Shown here: positions 1 to 6,849 of the stretch, one piece after another
Position numbering within the stretch: position 1 is the first letter of the stretch
How the letters are laid out: each line of letters starts with the position of its first letter
Origin: Acinetobacter geminorum
GTDB taxonomy: Bacteria; Pseudomonadota; Gammaproteobacteria; Pseudomonadales; Moraxellaceae
DNA length: 12,475 nt
Direction of reading: 5' to 3'
Assembly: GCF_013009345.1 (NCBI RefSeq)
Contig: NZ_JABELE010000032.1
Location: forward strand, 1 to 12,475
The notes under the pieces: model-generated
Told to the model about the DNA's origin: nothing
The model's input: only the letters and a program-made list of their open reading frames with translations
The model's database searches: none
Made by a program: the position numbers and the translations under genes

Positions 1-422
1 AACTGGCATAGGGCACACCTCATAAGTTTAAAAAGTCTAACTTATGGGGTGCAGTTCAGGACGGGAGAGGGACACCTTCGGGTGTGCTAGTTTGAGATAA
101 TACTAGTCTGTCAACCTTCTTCCGTTCTGCCACCATAATTCTATAAATGTCTGGCAGAACTCCCAATAAAAAGGAGTTGGCTTTGCACATTCATAATTTC
201 TTGGCAGCCTTTGCCAAAAGCTATAACGACACAACTTAAAAATTTAAAGCAGCTTGATGACCTTTAGGTTTTCAGGCTTTAAGTCATTACGGCTCAAAAA
301 ACTTGCATCAACAATAAAACTTGAGATGTGCCAAGCACAGTCTTTATGGCTTTGCTATGCCTTTTTTCTCCCAAAAAGTATCTCGTTTATATACAAAAAA
401 TTTATTTTAAAGCGGTAAAACT
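1..422. other. Non-coding region rich in inverted repeats
   Basis: No convincing gene is visible in these 422 bases on either strand. The first 180 bases are densely structured. There is a 13-bp stem (16-28 with 39-51, one G-T pair), then a 5-bp stem closed by a TTCG loop in C(TTCG)G context (72-85). Next come CTAGT/ACTAG (87-91 with 102-106), a perfect 9-bp stem GTTCTGCCA/TGGCAGAAC (124-132 with 152-160), and AACTCC/GGAGTT (158-163 with 173-178), which overlaps and would compete with the previous stem. A further TTGGCA/TGCCAA dyad lies near 202-218. The stretch from about 220 to 422 is AT-rich and should hold the promoter of the following regulator, but I see no clear -35/-10 pair. The hairpins could be the end of a structured RNA or an origin or packaging region of a mobile element cut by the window edge; neither can be proven here. 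Confidence 0.5.
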
Positions 423-989
423 ATGCCAAATTTAGTTCTCTCAACACGTGCGATCCAAATTATTAATACATCGATTCATTTGTTTCACCATCACGGATTT
501 CACATAGTGGGCATCGACCGAATCGTGAAAAAGTCTCACACTCCAAAAGCAACTTTTTATAACTACTTTCATTCTAAAGAGCGATTTATTGAAATCTGTT
601 TGATCGTGCAAAAAGAGAGGCTAAAAGAAAAAGTAGTTTCAATGGTTGAGTACGATCAAAGTACAAACGGGAAGGATACACTTAAGAAACTTTATTTCTT
701 ACATAGCGATGTAGAAGGGCCGTACTATTTATTATTTAAAGCAATTTTTGAAACGAAACTGACCTATCCAAAAGCCTATATCACCGCAGTGAGATATAGA
801 ACGTGGCTCATCAATGAAATTTATAGCCAACTTAGAACACTTAAAAACGATGCAACTTTTCAGGATGCCAAATTATTTTTATATATGATCGAAGGTGCAA
901 TTATTCAGCTTTTAAGCTCGGATGAGACAACCGAGCGAGAAAAGGTGTTGGATTGTTTTTTGCGGGGTTGGTTTAATGCAAGTGCTTAA
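423..989 (+). CDS. TetR/AcrR-family transcriptional regulator
   Basis: This 188-residue protein has the size and layout of TetR-family repressors, which bind DNA as dimers through an N-terminal helix-turn-helix and sense a ligand in the C-terminal domain. The HTH lies at about residues 25-50, with the typical GIDRIVKKS segment followed by KATFYNYFHSKERF, close to the family's usual YxYFxSKxxL signature. The rest is a helical, poorly conserved domain whose ligand cannot be guessed. The ATG at 423 is preceded by a weak purine stretch (AAAGCGG). The gene ends 29 bases before the 3' end of the convergent LysR gene, so the two do not share a promoter. It is AT-rich and sits beside the hairpin-rich left edge, so it may belong to a different locus from the catabolic genes. 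The family call is firm; the target is unknown. Confidence 0.85.
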   Translation: MPNLVLSTRAIQIINTSIHLFHHHGFHIVGIDRIVKKSHTPKATFYNYFHSKERFIEICLIVQKERLKEKVVSMVEYDQSTNGKDTLKKLYFLHSDVEGPYYLLFKAIFETKLTYPKAYITAVRYRTWLINEIYSQLRTLKNDATFQDAKLFLYMIEGAIIQLLSSDETTEREKVLDCFLRGWFNASA

Positions 990-1018
990 ATCAATGAATT
1001 CCAATGTATAAAACAATC

Positions 1019-1930
1019 CTATTTATAACTATTAATAATTGACCTAATGACTTCTTGTACATCCAAAATCGCTTTGTCTTTTAGCGATGTTTTTCGACAT
1101 GAAAGTACCATTGGATAGGTTGGTATCGAAATTGGACATTTTGTATAAATTAGGGCAGGTATAATTTCGGAAATTTTTCTTGCAGCGTGGGTGGGAAGGG
1201 TACAAACCGTTCCTTTTCTTTTTAATAACCATGGAATAGCAGCAAAGTGAGAAGTAGAGGCAAAAATCCGTCTGGTCTTATTTAATTTCGTTAAATGTTC
1301 GTCAACAATCCCGATTTGACCCGTATTTGAAATCAGTAAATGTTCAAAACTTAAAAACTTATCTAAGGTTAGTTCAACCGCATCTTCAGGATGAGTCACC
1401 AAACAAGAATAATCACCTAAAACCATTAATTCTCGGTACAAAGAATGGTAATAGATTCCGCCAGAGGTTACTCCAATATCAACATTATGCTTTACCAGCA
1501 TTTCAGCAATGATATGTGTATAGGTCTGTTTAATTACGATTCTGTAGTGGGGAAATTTTAATTTAACCTGTTCGATAATTTCTTGTGCAAATGCAATTTC
1601 AAAATCATCAGACATACCAATCGTGATAATTCTTTGCTGTAGGTTATTGTGATTATTGGGTAGTGACAACAATGTTTCCCTAAAAATACTTAAAGCATTG
1701 CTGACTAATGGTTTCAAAGCATGCGCTTTAGTAGTGGGTGCAAGACCTCGACCAGTCCGTTGAAAAAGTGGATCTTGATAAATATCCCTAAGACGTCGTA
1801 AAGATGCACTGACCGCAGACTGAGTAATTCCTAAACGTTCCGCTGCACGCGAAGCATTCTGCTCTTCATATAGGATTTCAAAGCACTTCAAAAGATTTAA
1901 GTCGATTTGTTCGATATTAATTTCATTCAT
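1019..1930 (-). CDS. LysR-type transcriptional regulator of the divergent catabolic cluster
   Basis: This 303-residue protein has the standard LysR length. An N-terminal winged HTH spans about residues 8-66, with the recognition segment AAERLGITQSAVSASLRRLR and then DPLFQRTGRGLAPT, a hallmark of the family. The remainder is the periplasmic-binding-protein-like effector domain. The DLNLLKCFEIL start and overall pattern resemble the NodD/NahR/DntR side of the family, whose members often sense aromatic or acidic pathway compounds; that subgrouping is by eye. The gene is divergent from the transporter-led cluster across 417 bases, the classic arrangement for a LysR activator and its target operon. 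The array of ATCAA/TTGAT half-sites in that gap is the likely operator. The start at 1930 lacks a strong Shine-Dalgarno sequence, but the HTH begins only a few residues later, which supports it. Confidence 0.93.
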   Translation of the reverse strand: MNEINIEQIDLNLLKCFEILYEEQNASRAAERLGITQSAVSASLRRLRDIYQDPLFQRTGRGLAPTTKAHALKPLVSNALSIFRETLLSLPNNHNNLQQRIITIGMSDDFEIAFAQEIIEQVKLKFPHYRIVIKQTYTHIIAEMLVKHNVDIGVTSGGIYYHSLYRELMVLGDYSCLVTHPEDAVELTLDKFLSFEHLLISNTGQIGIVDEHLTKLNKTRRIFASTSHFAAIPWLLKRKGTVCTLPTHAARKISEIIPALIYTKCPISIPTYPMVLSCRKTSLKDKAILDVQEVIRSIINSYK

Positions 1931-2050
1931 ATCTGATAGTGCCTAAATCCTATTCCTTAAAGATGGTGATTATATAACAATGAATTCAGACGTAATGAAC
2001 GGAACTTGTATGGAAAGTAATAGATAAGGTTCTTATTTACGTGATGCTTT

Positions 2051-2100
2051 ATCAAAATATATCAATTTTTTGATCAAAAGTTATTGATATCATTGTTGAT
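2051..2100. promoter_or_regulatory. Symmetric array of ATCAA/TTGAT half-sites, likely LysR operator
   Basis: Six copies of one pentamer occur in 50 bases. ATCAA starts at 2051, 2061 and 2073; its complement TTGAT starts at 2070, 2084 and 2096. They nest around a common centre near 2074, with an 8-bp perfect pair ATATCAAT/ATTGATAT (2059-2066 and 2083-2090) enclosing the palindrome TTTTGATCAAAA (2068-2079). LysR-type regulators bind AT-rich dyads of the T-N11-A type in divergent intergenic regions, and this array sits just upstream of the best promoter for the operon. Assignment to the adjacent LysR protein is inference. Confidence 0.55.
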
Positions 2101-2125
2101 TTTTAACCTGGTCTAGCAAGTAGGA

Positions 2126-2154
2126 TTGATCAGGTTTATTTGGGAAAATATGAT
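2126..2154 (+). promoter_or_regulatory. Candidate sigma-70 promoter for the transporter-led operon
   Basis: TTGATC (2126-2131) and TATGAT (2149-2154) are separated by exactly 17 bases, matching the -35 consensus at four of six positions and the -10 at five of six. Transcription would start near 2161. The imperfect -35 and its place just downstream of the half-site array fit a promoter that needs an activator. A shorter IR, AACCTG/CAGGTT (2105-2110 and 2131-2136), overlaps the -35 and could be a further protein site. Confidence 0.5.
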
Positions 2155-2160
2155 TAAGGA

Positions 2161-2347
2161 CTGATTCTATGACAGATTATCTTTTAAATCTAGCTTTTCG
2201 ATGAGTTAAACACGCTAGACAATTGAACCCCCCGTTAAATTTAAATCTAAACACATATGAATGTTGTTTATAGGGGATTCGTTTGCCAAAAAATGCAGGG
2301 ATGTGTTCAAGCACAAGCATTTTAAAGTTTCGATATAGGAATTCGAC
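2161..2347 (+). other. Long untranslated leader before the transporter gene
   Basis: If the promoter at 2126-2154 is used, the mRNA carries a leader of about 187 bases. It contains a TCTAGC/GCTAGA dyad (2189-2194 and 2214-2219) and the palindrome TTAAATTTAA near 2234-2243. It contains no reading frame that looks like a gene. The final stretch supplies a Shine-Dalgarno sequence (ATAGGA) seven bases before the transporter ATG. I recognise no known riboswitch. Confidence 0.3.
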
Positions 2348-3670
2348 ATGTTAAAAAAACTACATGTGCAGGTAATTATTGCAATTATTGCTGCCATTAT
2401 TTTGGGTTTGGTCTCCCCCGAATGGGCAAAGGCAATGAAGCCATTAGGTCAAGCATTTATTGCTTTACTCAAAATGCTTTTGGCTCCTTTGATCTTTCTC
2501 ACTTTGGTTCATGGTTTAACTCATATTAAAGATATGAAAAAGCTGGGCCGTTTGGGTATTAAATCACTTATTTATTTTGAAGTACTAACAACTGTAGCAA
2601 TGCTCATTGGCTTTGTATTTGTCAACGTGTTGCAGCCCGGTTTAGGTCTACATGCAACCGACCTAGCCGAACCTGATGCAGCAAAAGGTTCTGCAACTCT
2701 TTCAGCGGTTGATTTCTTCTTAAATATGATTCCACATACCATCGTAGATGCTTTTGCGACTGGCAATGTACTACAAGTATTGGTGGTTTCAATTTTAGCG
2801 GGTATGGCTATTAATTTATGTTGTGGCCCGGATTCTGTGATCGTTAAAGGAATTGATGAAGCACAAACCATCTTGTTCAAGATGCTGGGCTTTATTATGA
2901 AACTTGCTCCGCTCGGTGCATTTGGCGCAATGTCGGCTGCAATTGGTAGTTATGGCGGTGAAACACTCATTTATTTAATGAAATTAATTGGTGTTTTCTA
3001 TGCAGCATGCTTCTTCTTTATGGTGTTTGTCCTTGGTGCAGTGACATGGATTATTGGCCTACCTTTTCTCACCATTTTAAAAGTGATTCGCGACGAAATA
3101 CTTTTGGTGTTCGGTACAGCATCGGGTGAAGTTGCCTTCCCAAAACTGATTGAAAAGCTCAAAAAAACGGGTTGTGACGAGGCTGTTGTCGGGTTCGTAT
3201 TGCCTACAGGTTACAGCTTTAATTTAGATGGCACAGCTTTATATATGGCAATTGCGGTGGGCTTTATTGCACAAGCAACTGACACACCTTTGAGCTTAAT
3301 CGACCAGTTGGTTTTATTAGCAATCTTAAGCTTTACCTCGAAAGGTGGAACTACTGTCGCTGGCGGCGCCTTTATTAAGTTGGCGGCGACCTTACAGTCT
3401 GTAAAAACTTTACCACTCGGTGGTTTGGGGCTGTTGTTTGGTGTTGACCGGATTATGGCAACCATCATGGCAATTACCAACATTATTGGCAACACACTTG
3501 CGGTCTATGCAGTCGCTCGTTGGGAAAATGCTTTCGATGCTGATGCCTTTGAAAAACAAACAGGTAAGAGACCTAAGCGTAGTTTGCTACGGGCTAAAGA
3601 TTCTTTGGTAGAGACGCCATTAGCTTCTGATTCAAATCACTCAAGTCAAGTTTTAGATAAATCTCATTAA
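2348..3670 (+). CDS. DAACS-family (DctA-like) carboxylate:cation symporter with altered substrate site
   Basis: A 440-residue inner-membrane carrier of the dicarboxylate/amino acid:cation symporter family, a little longer than typical DctA. It is strongly hydrophobic with the family's transmembrane and re-entrant hairpin pattern. Landmarks are GTASGE (about residue 257, HP1 region, DctA usually has TSSSES), GYSFNLDGTALYM with NLDG at 292-295 (TM7), SKGGTTVAGGAF (HP2) and GVDRIM...TNIIGN at 365-382 (TM8). The odd point is TM8: where characterised members place a substrate-binding Arg (GltPh R397, the EAR of DctA), this protein has Met374, and Ala371 sits at the GltPh D394 position. The Asn residues at 378 and 382 are kept. 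The substrate is therefore probably not a standard C4-dicarboxylate; a mono-acid or lactone acid is possible. ATAGGA lies seven bases upstream of the ATG. It is the first gene of the cluster. Confidence 0.9.
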   Translation: MLKKLHVQVIIAIIAAIILGLVSPEWAKAMKPLGQAFIALLKMLLAPLIFLTLVHGLTHIKDMKKLGRLGIKSLIYFEVLTTVAMLIGFVFVNVLQPGLGLHATDLAEPDAAKGSATLSAVDFFLNMIPHTIVDAFATGNVLQVLVVSILAGMAINLCCGPDSVIVKGIDEAQTILFKMLGFIMKLAPLGAFGAMSAAIGSYGGETLIYLMKLIGVFYAACFFFMVFVLGAVTWIIGLPFLTILKVIRDEILLVFGTASGEVAFPKLIEKLKKTGCDEAVVGFVLPTGYSFNLDGTALYMAIAVGFIAQATDTPLSLIDQLVLLAILSFTSKGGTTVAGGAFIKLAATLQSVKTLPLGGLGLLFGVDRIMATIMAITNIIGNTLAVYAVARWENAFDADAFEKQTGKRPKRSLLRAKDSLVETPLASDSNHSSQVLDKSH

Positions 3671-3701
3671 TTATCTCAACTTCTTTATATCGAGAATAGA
3701 C

Positions 3702-4265
3702 ATGCGTTTAAAAGCGATAGACCCAGAACATTTAACTGCTGAACAACAAGTTGTATTCGATGCAATTGCAAGCGGTCCACGTAAAGGGGTGCGAGGTCCT
3801 TTAGCGATCTGGTTGCACCATCCGAAGTTAGCCAATTTGGCACAAAGTCTTGGTCAATATTGTCGCTATGACAGTTGCTTGGAACCACGTTTGAGTGAGT
3901 TAGCCATCTTACTGATGGGTAGACACTGGCTCGCTGAATATGAATGGGCTGCTCATAAACCATATGCAATTGAGGCTGGCCTAAGTACAGACGTTATTGA
4001 AGCCATTCGTTTAGGTGAGCAACCCGTATTTATTCATAAGGACGAACAATTAATTTATCAGTTTATTTGTGAACTTCACGAGACCAAAAGGGTTGCTGAT
4101 CAGACTTATCAAGAAATAGAGCAACTACTTGGGATAGATACATTAATCGATTTAGTCGCGATTGCAGGCTATTACACCCTTATTTCTATGACGATTAATG
4201 TTTTCGAAGTTCCACCCCCAGCAGGTGTAACTCCTGAATTACCCACCCCAGAAGCAGGAATTTAA
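3702..4265 (+). CDS. Carboxymuconolactone decarboxylase (CMD/AhpD-like) family protein
   Basis: A 187-residue protein of the carboxymuconolactone-decarboxylase fold, a small all-helical family that forms oligomers. The recognisable core at about residues 63-95 reads RYDSCLEPRLSELAILLMGR followed by EYEWAAH, matching the family pattern of an ExAIL helix and an EW..H segment. The AhpD CxxC redox motif is absent, so a peroxidase-reductase role is unlikely. Members of this group without CxxC often sit in catabolic operons, but few have a proven reaction; true 4-carboxymuconolactone decarboxylase (PcaC) is shorter, and I would not assign that activity. It starts 31 bases after the transporter and ends one base before the SDR start codon, which indicates co-transcription and probably translational coupling. 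The start is supported by a weak GAGA-type ribosome site and by typical N-terminal family sequence. Confidence 0.82.
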   Translation: MRLKAIDPEHLTAEQQVVFDAIASGPRKGVRGPLAIWLHHPKLANLAQSLGQYCRYDSCLEPRLSELAILLMGRHWLAEYEWAAHKPYAIEAGLSTDVIEAIRLGEQPVFIHKDEQLIYQFICELHETKRVADQTYQEIEQLLGIDTLIDLVAIAGYYTLISMTINVFEVPPPAGVTPELPTPEAGI

Positions 4266-4266
4266 T

Positions 4267-5085
4267 ATGTTTGATGAAATTAATCCTCAAGGACGTTTGA
4301 AAGATAAAGTTGCAATCATTACGGGTGCCGGTTGTGTTGGTCCAGGTTGGGGAAATGGTCGTGCAGCGGCAGTACTTTTTGCAAAAGCAGGGGCAAAAAT
4401 TTTTGCTGTAGATCGTTCGATTGATGCAATGCAAGAGACTTTAAATCGTATTCAAAACTTCGGTGGTGAAGTGACACCTTTTGCATGTGATGTGACTGAC
4501 AGTGAGTCAGTTCAAACCATGGTTGAAGCCTGTGTAGAGAAATATGGTCGTGTCGATATTTTAGTGAATAACGTAGGTGGTTCTGCTGCTGGTGGAGCTG
4601 TTGCGTTATCAGAAGAAGCTTGGAACAAACAACTCGACTTAAATTTAAAAAGCGTATTTTTAACTTGTAAGCACACCATTCCATATATGGAGCAACAAGG
4701 CGGTGGTTCGATTGTAAATACGGCTTCAACTTCTGGAATCCGTTTTACAGGCGCTCCGCAAGTTGCCTATGCCGCAAGTAAAGCCGCGATTATTCAATTA
4801 TCAAAAGTGACTGCTGTCGAATATGCCCCTAAAGGAATACGCGTAAACACTGTCTTGCCTGGTCAATTACATACCCCGATGGTTGAGGTTCGTTTAGCAG
4901 GGCAACGTACTGGCGGTGATGTCGATCAATTGCTTGAAAGTCGTTTAAAACGAATTCCCGCAGGCTTTATGGGAGATGGGCGTGATACAGCTTTTGCTGC
5001 GCTGTTTCTTGCAAGTGATGAAGCGCGTTTTGTTACTGGAACAGAAATTGTGGTTGATGGCGGAATGACTGCACGTTGTGATTAA
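4267..5085 (+). CDS. SDR-family NAD(P)-dependent dehydrogenase with enlarged glycine loop
   Basis: A 272-residue classical short-chain dehydrogenase/reductase, a cytosolic oxidoreductase on alcohols or ketones. The Rossmann start is VAIITGAG at about residues 15-22, but the usual TGxxxGxG is expanded to TGAGCVGPGWGNGRA, an insertion of several residues in the nucleotide-binding loop. Downstream are CDVTD, the VNNVGG segment near 100, the catalytic Ser154 in NTASTSG, Tyr168 and Lys172 in YAASK, and the C-terminal FVTGTEIVVDGGM motif. Asp49 in AVDRS, at the end of the second strand, favours NAD over NADP by general SDR rules. The ATG lies one base after the CMD-family stop and shares its upstream AGGA. 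It probably oxidises a hydroxy-acid intermediate of the pathway, but the substrate cannot be read from sequence. Confidence 0.9.
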   Translation: MFDEINPQGRLKDKVAIITGAGCVGPGWGNGRAAAVLFAKAGAKIFAVDRSIDAMQETLNRIQNFGGEVTPFACDVTDSESVQTMVEACVEKYGRVDILVNNVGGSAAGGAVALSEEAWNKQLDLNLKSVFLTCKHTIPYMEQQGGGSIVNTASTSGIRFTGAPQVAYAASKAAIIQLSKVTAVEYAPKGIRVNTVLPGQLHTPMVEVRLAGQRTGGDVDQLLESRLKRIPAGFMGDGRDTAFAALFLASDEARFVTGTEIVVDGGMTARCD

Positions 5086-5164
5086 GGTGAATTCTGAGTA
5101 ACTCCAAATATGTGAGGTACATGGAATATTTGTTGAACCTAATAAGATTTGTTTAGGAAGTACT

Positions 5165-6004
5165 ATGTCATTTAATTTGCCAAAAGGTTCATGGGATTGC
5201 CATTTTCATATATACGGGCCTTTTGATCGCTTTCCGTTACCTGAAGATGCTGCATATCATCCTGAACCAGCAACATTTAAGCAGTTGCTTGAATTACACA
5301 AAAGTTTAGGAATTGAACACGGTGTTTTTGTTCAAGCTGTTGCCTATGGTTCAGATAACTTCATCATTTTAGATGCGATTGAACAAAGTAACTTTAATTA
5401 TCGAGGAGTTGCTTTAGTAGATCACGATATTACAGATGAACAACTTGTTGAATTAAAGCACGGCGGAATTTGTGGCATTCGCTTTAACATGATGGGGCAT
5501 TTGCCTGGAAGCCGTGATCCGCAAGCATTACGTGGTTTGGTTGAACGAGTTGCAAAGCTCGGATTTCATATTCAGATACATGGAAAAATTGAGGATATCT
5601 TCCCAGCGATTGAAGCTTGGCAAGACATAGATGTCGATATTGTGATTGATCATATGGCACGACCTAATTTGCTTGATTCACAAGATGCAGAAAATACTTT
5701 TATCAAGTTGCAACAAGTCATGATGAATCCGAAGCGTTGGCTAAAAATTTCCGGAATTGACCGTGCAATGAATGGACAGCCTGCCAGCACTTGGGAGGCT
5801 TCACTGAATTGGGTTCAGAAGTTAATCAAACTTGCACCAAACCGAGTGGTGTGGGGAACAGATTGGCCTCATCCAAATGTAAAAGGTGAGGTTCCTCATG
5901 ATGATGAGCTTTTAAAGTTTGCATTAAAAGCACTCGATACGCCTGAATTAATACAAGCCGTATTTGTCGATAATCCACGAAATTTATATTTCAGAGAAAA
6001 TTAA
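5165..6004 (+). CDS. Amidohydrolase-superfamily TIM-barrel hydrolase (LigI/lactonase type)
   Basis: A 279-residue protein of the COG3618-type amidohydrolase group, which includes 2-pyrone-4,6-dicarboxylate lactonase LigI, sulfomuconolactone hydrolase and galactarolactone-acting enzymes. Visible signatures are the strand-1 HxH (His13, His15 in WDCHFHIYGP), VQAVAYGSDN, GIRFN with Arg106, HIQIHGK, the strand-6 DHMARPN (Asp162, His163) and the final WGTDWPHP with catalytic Asp233. Length and motif order fit the family, and there is no signal peptide, so it is cytosolic. By family precedent it should open a lactone or pyrone ring, or isomerise a lactone; that it acts on a muconolactone-like compound is inference from the muconolactone isomerase and 3-oxoadipate genes downstream. 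A good Shine-Dalgarno sequence (AGGAAG) precedes the ATG, and the 79-base upstream gap shows no terminator. Confidence 0.88.
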   Translation: MSFNLPKGSWDCHFHIYGPFDRFPLPEDAAYHPEPATFKQLLELHKSLGIEHGVFVQAVAYGSDNFIILDAIEQSNFNYRGVALVDHDITDEQLVELKHGGICGIRFNMMGHLPGSRDPQALRGLVERVAKLGFHIQIHGKIEDIFPAIEAWQDIDVDIVIDHMARPNLLDSQDAENTFIKLQQVMMNPKRWLKISGIDRAMNGQPASTWEASLNWVQKLIKLAPNRVVWGTDWPHPNVKGEVPHDDELLKFALKALDTPELIQAVFVDNPRNLYFREN

Positions 6005-6019
6005 TGTTTTAAAACCAAT

Positions 6020-6044
6020 GAAGTATTCATTGACTGAATACTTC
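6020..6044 (+). terminator. Perfect 10-bp stem-loop inside the operon (attenuator or weak terminator)
   Basis: GAAGTATTCA (6020-6029) pairs perfectly with TGAATACTTC (6035-6044) around a five-base loop and is followed by TTTACTT. The stem is AT-rich and the T-run is interrupted, so it is more likely a partial terminator or a 3'-end/mRNA-stability hairpin than a full stop. It separates the cytosolic enzyme genes from the exported binding protein and hydrolases, which may let the two groups be expressed at different levels. Confidence 0.5.
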
Positions 6045-6066
6045 TTTACTTAAAAGGAAGTTAAAA

Positions 6067-6840
6067 ATGAGTTTAAAAAAACTAGTCTCAGGAATGGGCT
6101 TATCAATTGCTATGGTCGTGCCAGCACATGCAGCGCAATTAAATGTTATTGCATCTGGTTCTTTTCATGGTGCGATGGATACTCTTATTCCAATGTATGA
6201 AAAATTAACTGGAAATACGGTTCATATCGAATGGGGGCCATCTGCCGGAAAGTCTCCTGAATCATTACCAATGCGAATTAAAAACAATGAAAAAATGGAC
6301 TTGGCTATCATTTTGGATGATGCACTTAAATCTAATGAATTAAGTCAAAATTTTGACTTATCTAGTCGTACTGAATTAGCAAATTCAAAAATTGGTTTGG
6401 CTGTGAGTAAAGGTACTAAAGTACCACCATTAAAAAATGAAGCAGACTTAAAGGCAGCCTTATTATCAGCCCAAAAAGTTGCCTACTCTCAAGGTTCAAG
6501 TGGTGTCTATATCCGCTCAACATTATTCAAAAGATTGAATATTGAACAGGAAATGCAAACAAAAGGTCTTGAGGTTCCAGGTAAAAAACTGGTCGGAGAA
6601 GTGTTAGCAGAACATCAGGCTGATGTGGGAATGCAACAGATTAGTGAGCTTAAGCATACTAAAGGGATTACCTTTGTTGCACCTTTACCTGAAAGTTTGC
6701 AATACGTTAGTAAGTTTTCATCAGTGATTTCTAAAAAAGCTGAACATCCTGAAATCGCAGCTCAATTTGTACAATTTTTAAAATCTAAACAAGCAGCAAG
6801 TATTTTGACCAACAGTGGTTTGGAACCAATTGGCAAGTGA
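6067..6840 (+). CDS. Periplasmic ModA-like substrate-binding protein, no transporter partner
   Basis: A 257-residue exported solute-binding protein. The N-terminus is a Sec signal peptide with a KK charge, a hydrophobic core and a PAHA|AQL cleavage site after residue 22. The mature part follows the ModA/PBP2 pattern: LNVIASGSFHGAMD, a GPSAGKS segment, DLAIILDDAL, VAYSQGSSGVYI, ADVGMQQISEL, and a C-terminal HPEIAAQFVQFLKS...LTNSGLEPIG. Database transfer would call it a molybdate-binding protein, but no permease (ModB), ATPase (ModC) or molybdenum enzyme lies in the window, and the setting is carbon catabolism. It more likely binds an organic acid and may act as a chemosensory or scavenging protein, or serve the carrier at the head of the cluster (inference). 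AAAAGGAAG gives a strong ribosome site, and translation probably starts afresh after the preceding hairpin. Confidence 0.85.
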   Translation: MSLKKLVSGMGLSIAMVVPAHAAQLNVIASGSFHGAMDTLIPMYEKLTGNTVHIEWGPSAGKSPESLPMRIKNNEKMDLAIILDDALKSNELSQNFDLSSRTELANSKIGLAVSKGTKVPPLKNEADLKAALLSAQKVAYSQGSSGVYIRSTLFKRLNIEQEMQTKGLEVPGKKLVGEVLAEHQADVGMQQISELKHTKGITFVAPLPESLQYVSKFSSVISKKAEHPEIAAQFVQFLKSKQAASILTNSGLEPIGK

Positions 6841-6849
6841 GGAATCACT

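Noticed and set aside
992..1987. Direct repeat CAATGAATTC at 992-1001 and 1978-1987 flanking the LysR gene
   Set aside because: Ten bases is short for an AT-rich genome, there are no inverted ends or transposase, and the LysR gene fits its place beside its target operon.
2169..2204. Eleven-codon reading frame with AAGGA upstream, possible leader peptide
   Set aside because: With the best promoter, transcription would begin near 2161, after the AAGGA, so the ribosome site would not be in the mRNA; the peptide has no attenuation-type codon run.
3702..4265. Annotation as PcaC or AhpD
   Set aside because: Too long for typical PcaC, no CxxC for AhpD, and no protocatechuate-branch genes in the window; only family membership is supported.
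6067..6840. Part of a molybdate uptake system
   Set aside because: No permease, ATPase or molybdenum-related gene is in the window and the surroundings are catabolic.
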